From Macrotis lagotis (lineage: Eukaryota; Chordata; Mammalia; Peramelemorphia; Peramelidae): 64,000 nt of DNA. Below, in pieces: positions 24,051-32,202 of this stretch. The position numbers and the translations under genes are program-made. The DNA is taken from contig NC_133666.1 in the NCBI RefSeq assembly GCF_037893015.1, forward strand, positions 620,911,156-620,975,155. The letters are read 5' to 3'. The notes beneath the pieces are model-generated. The model was given only the letters and a program-made list of their open reading frames with translations, ran no database searches and was not told where the DNA came from. Every line of letters begins with the position of its first letter. The stretch's first letter is position 1.

Positions 24051-25722
24051 GGGGAGGAGGGAAGTGAAGAGAGGAGGGGGGAAGGAAGAGGAAGAGGGAG
24101 GAAAGAAGGAAAAGGAAAAGGAAGAGAGGAGAGAGAAGGAAGAGATGGGAGTCTCCCAACCACAATCCTCCCCACCGCCGCCGACCTTGAGGCTCCCTTG
24201 GATTGGATGGGGCGGGGGTGGGGGGGTGGGGGACGAGTAGAATGGGGAATCATTAAAGCACAGCTGCTCCCCCCAGGGGAAGTGAATGTGTGGGGGGGAA
24301 AGGGAGTGGCCTAGATTTGGTCAGTCCCCTTCTCATGTCTTCCCCTCCTCTCTCGCTTCCTCTCCTCCCGGTCTCACCTTGTCTCTGTGTCTTCTGGCCT
24401 CCCGGTGGTCCCGCTCCTCTCACCCACCCCGCTTCATTCCCTGCCTCTGCTCCCTCTTTGTTCTCTCCCCCCTGCCCCCATCCCCCGGGTCTCTGTGTGT
24501 ATCCTTCCCTGTCCTTGCGCGTTCTCTCGGCCCCTTCTCTGTTCCGTTCCCCACCGTCCCACCCCCTTCCGCCCGCTCCCCGGGCCCCCTCGGTCGCCCC
24601 TTCCCCCCCTCCCCTCCCCCTCCTCTCGGTCCTCCTCTGCCGGGGCCGCTCTCCGCCCCTCCTCCACCTGTTTCTCCCGGTGCCCCCCTCTCCGTCTCCT
24701 CCTGCTCTCCCTGCCCCCAGCAGGATACCTCAGTGACTACATCGCCCCAGCCGTGTACGATGCCGCAGACTCAGATGCTTCCCTACTCAAGGGCCCGTCC
24801 CAGGAGCCCATGTACGCGGCGGCCGTCCGCGGAGAGCTGGGCCCCCCGGCGGCTTCGGCCCCACCGCCCACCCCGCGTCCGGAGCTGGCCACGGCGGCGG
24901 GAGGCTACATCAACGGCGACGCGGCCGTCAGCGAGGGCTACGCCGCAGACTCCTTCTTCATCACCGACGGCCGGTCTCGCCGCAAGGGCGCCGGCTCGGC
25001 CTCGGCCCAAGGCGGCCCCGACGGCGGCGGCGGCGGCGGTGGTGGCAGCAGCGGCGGCGGCGGCGGCGGCGGCGCTGGAGGAGGGTCGGGGGCCGGGGCG
25101 GGGGCTGGGGGCCGGGGCCCGGCGGCGGGCGGGGCGGGCCCGGGGTCCGAGGCGCGGGCCGGCCGGCACGCCTGCAGCGACTGCGGCAAGACGTACGCCA
25201 CCTCGTCCAACCTGAGCCGGCACAAGCAGACGCATCGCAGCCTGGACAGCAAGCTGGCACGCCGCTGTCCCACGTGCGGCAAGGTGTACGTGTCCATGCC
25301 CGCCATGGCCATGCACCTGCTGACGCACGACCTGCGCCACAAGTGCGGGGTGTGCGGCAAGGCCTTCTCCCGGCCCTGGCTGCTGCAGGGCCACATGCGC
25401 TCGCACACCGGGGAGAAGCCCTTCGGCTGCGCGCACTGCGGGAAAGCCTTCGCCGACCGCTCCAACTTGCGCGCGCACATGCAGACGCACTCGGCCTTTA
25501 AGCACTTCCAGTGCAAGCGCTGCCACAAGGCCTTCGCCCTCAAGTCCTATCTCAACAAACACTACGAGTCCGCCTGCTTCAAGGGCGGCAGCGCCGGGGG
25601 GGGGGGCTGCCGAGGGAAGCGGGGGAGGGACCGTCAGCCCCCCGACGACGCCCGGCCCCGCGCCCCCCTCCGCCGCCTCCTCAGTGCACGGCCCGCCGCC
25701 TCTCAGCCCGCTTCGGGCCTGA
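21688..25722 (+). CDS. SCRT1: Scratch family transcriptional repressor 1 (SCRT1), two coding exons
   Basis: Snail-superfamily zinc-finger repressor of post-mitotic neurons that binds E2-box DNA (CAGGTG core). Coding exons are 21688-21802 and 24724-25722, joined in phase 1 (AAA G / GA TAC). Residues 1-9 are the SNAG repression motif (MPRSFLVKK). The Scratch box includes [20 protein letters not shown], followed by [10 protein letters not shown] poly-Gly linker lies at about 140-170. Five fingers follow: C189/C192/H205/H209, C220/C223/H236/H240, C246/C249/H262/H266, C274/C277/H290/H294, and a last C2HC finger C302/C305/H318/C323. The acidic N-terminal half and [12 protein letters not shown] match SCRT1, not SCRT2. 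As written, an 11-G run at 25596-25606 sends translation into a 388-residue frame ending at 25775. Reading 10 G gives 370 residues ending PPPLSPLRA at the TGA at 25720-25722, close to the human end (348 aa, recalled). The end reported here assumes that reading. Start chosen by the SNAG motif and an A at -3. Confidence 0.97.
22377..22430 (+). repeat. (GGA)n microsatellite
   Basis: GGA/AGG trinucleotide run in SCRT1 intron 1. Confidence 0.85.
23080..23460 (+). repeat. Degenerate GTGACCCTGTATGTGT-type repeat in SCRT1 intron
   Basis: Variants of GTGACCCTGTATGTGTGA recur near 23151, 23174, 23196, 23264, 23330 and 23390, with irregular spacing and drifted sequence, like an aged minisatellite. Confidence 0.5.
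23973..24145 (+). repeat. (GA)n microsatellite in a purine tract
   Basis: An uninterrupted GA run at about 23986-24047, continued by GGA/GAA-rich sequence. Peptides read from it (Arg/Glu or Ser/Leu runs) are not genes. Confidence 0.9.
24718..24723 (+). other. SCRT1: Tandem NAGNAG splice acceptor of SCRT1 exon 2
   Basis: The intron ends CAGCAG/GATACC. Using the first AG (24720) inserts one Ala (E-K-A-G-Y-L). Using the second (24723) gives E-K-G-Y-L, as in the human protein I recall. Both keep frame. Confidence 0.75.
24724..25722 (+). CDS. SCRT1: SCRT1 coding exon 2
   Basis: Starts GA TAC CTC AGT GAC (G-Y-L-S-D) after a long pyrimidine tract and CAGCAG acceptor. It holds the Scratch box, the Gly-rich linker and all five fingers. 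The frame is continuous to 25595. Beyond the G run two endings compete: TGA 25720-25722 (one G fewer) or TAG 25773-25775 (as written). Confidence 0.95.
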
Positions 25723-25759
25723 GGGGGGCCCCCCCCCGGAGCTCCGTCCTCCCTCCACC

Positions 25760-26935
25760 CCTCTGGCAGCAATAGGGTCCTGGGAGGGGAGGGCCGGGGT
25801 CCTCGCCCGTCCTCTCGGCACTAGGGAAGAGGAAGGCGGCTGAGCCTCTGACCCTTTCCAGGCTTCTCCGGTTGGAAGGCGAGGGGCCCAGGGAAGGAGA
25901 GGTGTTCCCAACTGAGCAGCAATAGGGTCCCCGGAAAAGATGGCTTCTGTTCTGGCCTCCTTTTCTGGGCTCCAGGCTAGGGAGGGAGCCCCCTCCACTA
26001 TTCAGCAATAGGGTCCCTGAGGAAGGGAAAGGTGGCCTTGCCCCTGTCCCAGCTTCTGGACCCCAGGCTGGGGAGGGCGCACTTCCCCCCCCCTCAAGGC
26101 GACCTCTTCTCTGTCTTCATGTCTGTCTCCCCTCTTTGGGACCCTTGACTGGGGAGGGGGACCCCCCCAAGGCGACCTCTCTCTCCTCTCCCTCCCCCCC
26201 CTCATTTTGGGGAAAAAGGCTGAGGAGAGTTTTGCCCCTACTACTCAGCAATAGGGTCCCCTGGGAAGGTGAAGGCAAAGTCTCTGTGTCTCCCCCCCCT
26301 CCCCTTTAGAACCCAGACTAGGAAAAAGGGTCCCTCCATCTTCTCAAATGACTGGGCCATACGGAAGGTGGCTTGCCTTGATCTCAACTAGCTCCCCCCC
26401 CTTTTTGAGACCTGGGCTGGAGAAGGGGGGACCCCCTCATTACTCAGCAATAGGGTCCTAATAGGTGACCCCTCCACCCCTCTGTCCTCACTCTGGGGCA
26501 AGCTAGGGATGGGACCTGGGTAAGAGGCATAGTCGTCATTATTCAGCAATAGGGTCTCCCTGGAAAGGTCCCGGCCTGTTTCCTAAGAGAAGCGCCCCCC
26601 CCCGGCTGGGGAATGAGTGTCCCCCACTTCTTTCAGCAATTGGGTCACCCAGGAAAGCTCCTCCTGACTGGAAGTCCCTAGGCTGGGGAAGTATCCCCCC
26701 GGCTCAGTGACAGGGTCTTGGAGATGGCCCCGCCCCCAGCCACCTTGGCCTTGACCGGCTGAAGGGGATAACGGGACGGACGCAGGGTCGGGTGCCGCCG
26801 TCCACCCCCTTGAAGCAATAGGCTACCGAGGCGGCGGCGCCCTGCCTCTTGCTCTCTCCGATAAGGACCCCTCACAGGCTGGGGGTCAGGGACCCTCATC
26901 CCACCGTCTTCTTTCCCAGCACTAGGGTCGCAGGG
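25760..26935 (+). repeat. Degenerate minisatellite after the SCRT1 stop (CAGCAATAGGGTCC motif)
   Basis: CAGCAATAGGGTCC or a close variant occurs at 25767, 25917, 26003, 26246, 26445, 26544 and 26634. Weaker forms are at 26703, 26813 and 26917. Each is usually preceded by a GGCTGGGGAGGG-like block with a C run and followed by CTGGGAAGG. Spacing is irregular (about 70-240 bases), so units have been lost or stretched. The array would lie in the SCRT1 3' UTR. Its first copy supplies the TAG that ends the unshifted frame. Confidence 0.8.
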
Positions 26936-27633
26936 CCCCCGTCCTCCCTCGGGGCCTTGCACAGCTGGAGGAAGGGAGTGGCGGCTCCTTCTAGGGTCCC
27001 CCCCAGACCCCAGGCTCCTTAAGGCTGAATACCCAGGGACCGGCCCCCTCTGCCTGCAGGCTCAGGGAGGAACGCGGGATCCCCGGGCCACGGCCTCACC
27101 CCCCCACCCGGGGGAGCCCCAGGGAGGGGGAGGAGCAGGCCAGAGGGCAACCTCCCCCACAATTCTCCAGGGATTGGGGGGAGGGGGAGATGAGGCCTGG
27201 GAAGCCCCCTCCCCTCATCTCCCTAGCTCGGACCTGGAAGGGTCCCGCCCGGACCCCGCCCGGACCCCGCCCTCCCCTCCCTCCCCTCCCGCCCCCTCCG
27301 CCCGGCCTCCGCCCGCCAAATCCGAACTCTTCCGGCCCAGCCCCCTGGGTCCCCCCGACCCCCTCCCCATAACGAATAATAATGACGCATATCGGATCGC
27401 ATGGACTTATCCGACCTTCCCCAGCCCCGGGCCCCTCCCGCTCCTCCCGGCCCCACCCCCACCCCCAGGCATTCAATGTCCCCGGGGGAGGCGGGGCAAA
27501 GTGTAAGAGTGACGCTCACCTCGCCCAACCCCGCTCACCGCCCACCCCGCGCCCCCTGCCCATCCCCTCTCAGCATTCGCCTTGCGGGTAAAGCCCTGGG
27601 GGTTCGGGGCGCGTCTCATGCTCGCTCGTCGGG

Positions 27634-27654
27634 TTTATTTATTTGTTATTTATG
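27634..27654 (+). promoter_or_regulatory. AU-rich element-like stretch
   Basis: TTTATTTATTTGTTATTTAT contains ATTTA pentamers in overlapping array inside a CpG-rich region. If transcribed as SCRT1 3' UTR it would be a standard AU-rich instability element. Confidence 0.4.
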
Positions 27655-27699
27655 TTCGTCCATGAACGATTGCACTCGGGTCGGGCAGCCCCGGGGAAA

Positions 27700-28190
27700 G
27701 TTCCCGCAAGAACTTTCTCGCCCCGCCCCCTCGGATAGGCCCCGCCCCGCCTCCTCGGAGCTCCGCCCCTCTGGCAGCTCTTCCCCCCCACATGCTATCC
27801 TCCTCGTCACCGGAGCTCCGCCCCCTAAGGAAGCCTCCCCCATTCGCTCCGTCCCTTCCAGGCCCCGCCCCCACCTGGAGCTCCGCCCCTCCTCGGAGCT
27901 CCACCCCGCCTCCATCCACGCCCCGCCCACTCAGTTGCCAATTTTCGCCCGTCTATGCCAAAGCCTCGGCGGCGACCCCGCCCCCCCCAGGGCCCACCCC
28001 ATTGGCCGCCGCCGTTGTGACGTCACTGCATGCAGCCCCGCCCGCCCTCCCCGGGGCTGCCCCGCCCCTTTGCTCCTCCCCTCCCTCCCTCCCCTTCCTC
28101 CCCTCCCCTTAGATAGTCCGATACCGACTATAGAGCAATAATGCGCACTGCATGCGAAGCTGCCGCCGCCTCTAGTGTTACAGAGAATCA
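27700..28190. promoter_or_regulatory. Promoter-like CpG island 3' of SCRT1
   Basis: Many CCCCGCCC boxes, four copies of GGAGCTCCGCCCC or a near match (27757, 27812, 27877, 27895), an inverted CCAAT box (ATTGGCC, 28001) and a full CRE (TGACGTCA, 28018-28025) followed by TGCATGC repeats. A CAG/GTACCC donor-like site is near 28190. No coding exon is evident. This may start an unannotated transcript or be a CpG-rich 3' UTR. Confidence 0.4.
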
Positions 28191-28434
28191 GGTACCCCCC
28201 CGCCCCGCCCCCAGCCCCGCCCCGGCCCCGCCCCGCGCCGATATCAGGGACACTGCGCGAGGTGGGCGGGGGCCATACGCGCAGACTTTCTCTACCCTCC
28301 CACCCGTCCAATAATCCCCTGCCCTGGCCCCAACCAGGACCCCTCGGCTGGCCCGGCGGCGGCGGGGGAGGCGACCACCAAGGGACAGACCCCAGATTGG
28401 GGAGAGAGGCGGAGGACACACGCACCCCCCACAC

Positions 28435-28460
28435 GTCACACACACACGCACGCACACACG

Positions 28461-28510
<50 letters not shown>

Positions 28511-28512
28511 CA
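28435..28512 (+). repeat. (CA)n microsatellite
   Basis: Nearly pure CA/CACG dinucleotide run. Confidence 0.9.
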
Positions 28513-28883
28513 ACAGGAGAGGGTCCCAAGGAGAACCTAGGATGCAAGAGAGAAGTAGACGCGGATGGACGCAAAGACAAGGAGAAAGAGGGGGGCCCGA
28601 GACAAAGGAATGCCCCCGGAGCCCCCGCTATGTGCTGCACCCTGACAGAAAGTGAAGCCTGACAGAGGACGACACGTTTATGTAGCTTTTTTTTTTTCTA
28701 ATGAGAATAGGGAGACACAAAGAGTGAATACCAGAGATTTGAGAAGTTCAAGGAGCAGGGAGGGATCACTCCTGAAGGGAAGAGAAAAATGAGTCAGAAA
28801 GATGGGGAAGAAAGAATCACAGAGATGAAAGGAGGGGGGGTGACTTGGCAACAGCTTTCCGTCTCTAGAGAGAGTTACCCAAG

Positions 28884-29075
28884 GGCAGCGTGGTGTGTAA
28901 TAGCATGAGTACAGCAAATCAGAGGACTGAACCGGCTGTACAACTATTCTTGTCGTTCCTGGGTATGACCTTGAGCAACCGGGCTTCAATTTTCTCCTCT
29001 GGAAAAGGAGGGGCTTGTACTAGATGGTGCCAAAGGACCCTTCTAGCTCTGATGTCCTGTGATCCTTTGATCCTA
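28884..29075 (+). mobile_element. MIR-like SINE
   Basis: CAGCGTGGTGTGTAATAGC, GACCTTGAGCAACC, CTCCTCTGGAAAAGGAGG and TTCTAGCTCTGATGTCCTGT, in MIR order. Confidence 0.6.
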
Positions 29076-30961
29076 GATCCAGATGGAGGACAAGAATTCT
29101 TATTTTTTTTTCAGTTTTCAGTTGGACTAGATGGTTACGGAGGTCTATCCCATCCCTGAAATTCTGTATTGACACTGAGCTATATGGAGACCCAGAGAAG
29201 ATGGACACAGAGGGATGCAGAAACAGAAAACACGAGAGAAAAACCACACGGAAAAACAGAAATAGAAACTCAAGAAACAGAATTGGAGACTAATGAGAGA
29301 CAACCCCCTCACACATCCTGTCACACACATAGTCACCACCTCAACTTCTTTGAGAGATGAGGTTTCCAACTCTAGGAACCCCAGAAGGAGGGTTTAGGGG
29401 AGTGCAGGGACCTCTGCTCCTCTGCCTTAGGTTCACCCATCATTCCATGATACGCCCAGGGACACCATTGTATAGCAGAACACAATCACAACATTCTCCT
29501 CTCCCTCTCCTCCCTCCATAACGACTCTTTCCACCAACTACTACCATATACACAGGCACAGATATATGGTGGTAGTTACACATACACATTCATACTCAAC
29601 TGGTGCTTGGCTCCAGAGGGCAGAATTGGGAGTGAAGGGGTATCATAGAGATGTCATAGAGAAAATTTCTCTTTGATAGGAGGAAAAAGGGCATTTCTAA
29701 AGATTAGAACTGTCCTAAAAAGAAATGGTTGCCTCATAAAGAATTGAATTCCCTTTTACTGAAAGTCTTCAAGTAGTCTGGTCAGAGATATTAGAGGATT
29801 TTTCAGCTCAAGTTCAGGCTGGGCTAATCAGAGCTGAGGTTTCTAGAACATTTCATGGTTTACAAAGTCTTACTTGTTTCTCACAACAAGCCTATGGAGT
29901 AGCTACTGCAAATGTTCTACTCATCCTCCAGAGGGGTTGGAGGTGGGATTCACTAGACCACCTCCTTCAAGGTCCAGTGTTCACTCCACTCCTGCTGCTC
30001 AGTCAGCTCCTAGATTTTATCATCTTCATAGAACACCCACTCCGAGCCTATGCCTGCATTAGCCACTAAGGGAGACATAAAAAGAAGCGAAGATCCGGTC
30101 CTTGCCCTCAGGGAGCTTCCAATCCCATTCCATCACAATACACAGAGCAAGGGGGCTACGCATCCACTTTACACTCAAGCACAGCTAGGTAGTCTTCCAA
30201 CCTGTAGGACACCCAGACAAGCCACACACAGGCACACCAATGCAGCTGTACATAGAACACAGGAACACACACACACACGCAAGCCCAGGAACACAGTACC
30301 AGAACCACACAAACATGATTGTACACACACACACACACACAACACACCTCCCTGGGCTCCTCCCTACCTCCCCTGTGTTCCTCCTCTGTGCTTGCACACA
30401 CACATGGTCTACCTACTTACCTAAGCAGTGAGCAGGTCTCACAGCCGCTGGGCCAGGCCGGGGGCCCCCTTTCCCCAAAGCCTTGCCCCTTGTCCTACCG
30501 TGGAAAGCCATGGGTCCCTCCTCCTGTTCCCTCCCCAAGTCCCCATCTCTGAATCAGCACAATATCCCACCTTAGCGAATTCAGGTAGAAGGAACGTGTA
30601 TAGGTAGCACCTCTGTTTTTGTACTGACTGCAACAGGCCCCGGGGCCACCCAGCGTGAGTGGGAGAGCTAGGGCTGTGAGGGAACAGGGCAGCTGTGCCC
30701 TCCCCCTGTTTCCCTCTACAGCACAAGACTCCCTTTCCTTCCCCCTTCCTTGTACATACTCCCCCTGCCCTGCCCCGACAGGCTGGGATTTTTACGTGGG
30801 CCGTCCCCCTCTCCCCCTCCGCCTGACTCCTCCTCATGCCCCGCTTTTGGGGCTGCGGCCCGGGGGGGCTCGGGGCCGGCCGGACAGACGGACGGACGGA
30901 CAGACCTCCTTCCTAAGCACAATAGCACCAGCTCCCCGGAGCACCGCACCTCCAAGAGGAG

Positions 30962-30967
30962 AATAAA
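30962..30967 (+). terminator. Canonical AATAAA poly(A) signal, gene uncertain
   Basis: AATAAACGCGACTC lies at the end of a GC-rich block (about 30780-30960) that itself follows a CCCGACAG acceptor-like sequence. It could end a long SCRT1 3' UTR or a small non-coding exon, or be chance. Confidence 0.3.
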
Positions 30968-31609
30968 CGCGACTCTTGATAGAACTGCTTCTGTTCCTGA
31001 GACTTAATTTCCTGTGCACCGGCAGTGTTTAGAAATTGGGGTCCCTTAGCCTGAAGAAAAGCAGGTCTTAGGGGAGGGAGGGGGGCAACTAGAGGGCCCG
31101 CCTGGGTTTCATATTCTAGATCACAGTGGCACTCTGTGCCTTTCACTCTTCTTCAGGGGTCTGGGTCTCTTTCTACCTGTCTCTCCCTTTCCCTCTCCCC
31201 GTCTCTCCCTTGCCTCGATCTCTGAATCCATCCCTTTTCTGTCTAACAGCATACTGCCTAGGACTGTATTATTCACTAACCCCTCTCTCTAGTTCTACCT
31301 TTCTACTACACCTCAGTTTGTCAAACCTCTTTCAAGTATCTTTTTCCTAAGTCTCTGTGGTTCATGTCATCTCAATTACCAGGCCTCAAGGAAGGGTGGA
31401 AAAGCCAGGCCCAGTGATTCCCATGCCCAGCTGTTCTCCCTGAACTAACCACGTGGAGCAGCAGCAAAGCATGTTTCTAGGAGTTGGAGAAGGTAGAAAG
31501 TCACTATTCACCCCCCCCCACACACACACACACACACACACACTCCAAGTCTGTCTGGGTTGGCCTGGTCCAGTGAGAGAGAAGAGGATGCATTCCTCAG
31601 GAATCAGGA

Positions 31610-31958
31610 AGCCAGGTTGCTATGAATTTATTGATCCAGGTACAAAACCATGATGGCTCACCTTTGCCCTGGGGCATGGTGGAGACAGATGGGTAGACTG
31701 ATCCAGAAAGAGGTCTCCTCAGTCCTGTCCCCCAGTGTCCTCAGATGAGCCTTTCTCCAATGCCTCTATTCCTTGGGGGAGAATGTCTGTTCTCCCATTC
31801 CTGGCCATCTCCTTGGGTCTCTCTGTCCAGCTGGCAACTGTTGCCAGTGCTATCACAATTGGTAAGTTTAGCCATGGCTATTTGAGCTATGCTCAGTCCA
31901 TTGAAGGCCAGTCCATTGTTTGGGGCCAACTGGGGTCACAATTGGGGTATAAGTCTCT
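31610..31958 (-). other. TBC1D20-like 3' UTR
   Basis: About 350 bases between the stop and the first reverse-strand AATAAA. No repeat seen in it. The end is inferred from the signal. Confidence 0.6.
31627..31632 (-). terminator. Poly(A) signal of the TBC1D20-like gene
   Basis: The reverse strand reads GGATCAATAAATTC, 327 bases after the stop codon. Confidence 0.65.
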
Positions 31959-32202
31959 CTAGAAGATCTTCCATAGAACTTCAGGGCCCCAGCCCAGGGC
32001 AGTCTGTGTAACAGTCAGGGCTGCTACCCCTAACGTGGCTGAGAGACCCCATACAGCTGCTTTCACCAGGGGGCTGGGCCCACCCTGACTCCCTGAAGGC
32101 TTCTGGCACCCTGGCTGCCTTCGCTGCTTCTGTAGGACCCAGTCTGGCCGCTGGTGTGCTGAGGCTGCTTGTAGAGCTGTGAAGGAGCCTTCAATGGATA
32201 AG
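31959..32202 (-). CDS. TBC1D20-like exon 8 with C-terminal membrane anchor
   Basis: Residues 335-415. ALQAASAHQRPDWVLQKQRR matches the TBC1D20 linker. AAVWGLSATLGVAALTVTQT is the predicted tail anchor, followed by ALGWGPEVLWKIF and TGA. Confidence 0.9.

Larger units (their letters stand above)
21803..24723 (+). other. SCRT1: SCRT1 intron 1
   Basis: A GT-AG intron of 2921 bases. It holds GGA repeats (22377-22430), a TGTGACCCTGTATGTGTGA-like degenerate repeat (about 23080-23460), a GA microsatellite in a purine tract (23973-24145) and a long pyrimidine-rich 3' end. An E2-box CACCTGTT (24665-24672) is a possible self-binding site. Confidence 0.85.
25723..27660 (+). other. SCRT1: Probable SCRT1 3' UTR, end not fixed
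   Basis: GC-rich non-coding sequence after the stop: the minisatellite, then C-rich DNA with an AT-rich island (27369-27396), then an AU-rich stretch (27634-27654) typical of 3' UTRs. There is no AATAAA before 28.5 kb. AATAAT occurs near 27375 and 28132. The first canonical AATAAA after the gene is at 30962. Confidence 0.45.
28560..31600. other. Intergenic between the two convergent genes
   Basis: No coding exon recognised. It holds MIR-like pieces (28884-29075, 29840-29960), an L2-like tail in reverse (30040-30140), CA-rich low complexity (30260-30345), the GC-rich block ending in AATAAA at 30962 and a (CA)n at 31520-31543. Confidence 0.6.

Noticed and set aside
21688-25722. SCRT2 instead of SCRT1
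   Set aside because: The N-terminal half ([49 protein letters not shown]) follows SCRT1. SCRT2 reads differently there.
24783-25772. 329-codon reverse frame over SCRT1 exon 2
   Set aside because: Antisense shadow of a GC-rich exon. The forward strand carries the real zinc fingers.
25767-26929. CRISPR-like regular repeats
   Set aside because: Vertebrate DNA, irregular spacing, related spacers: a degenerate minisatellite.
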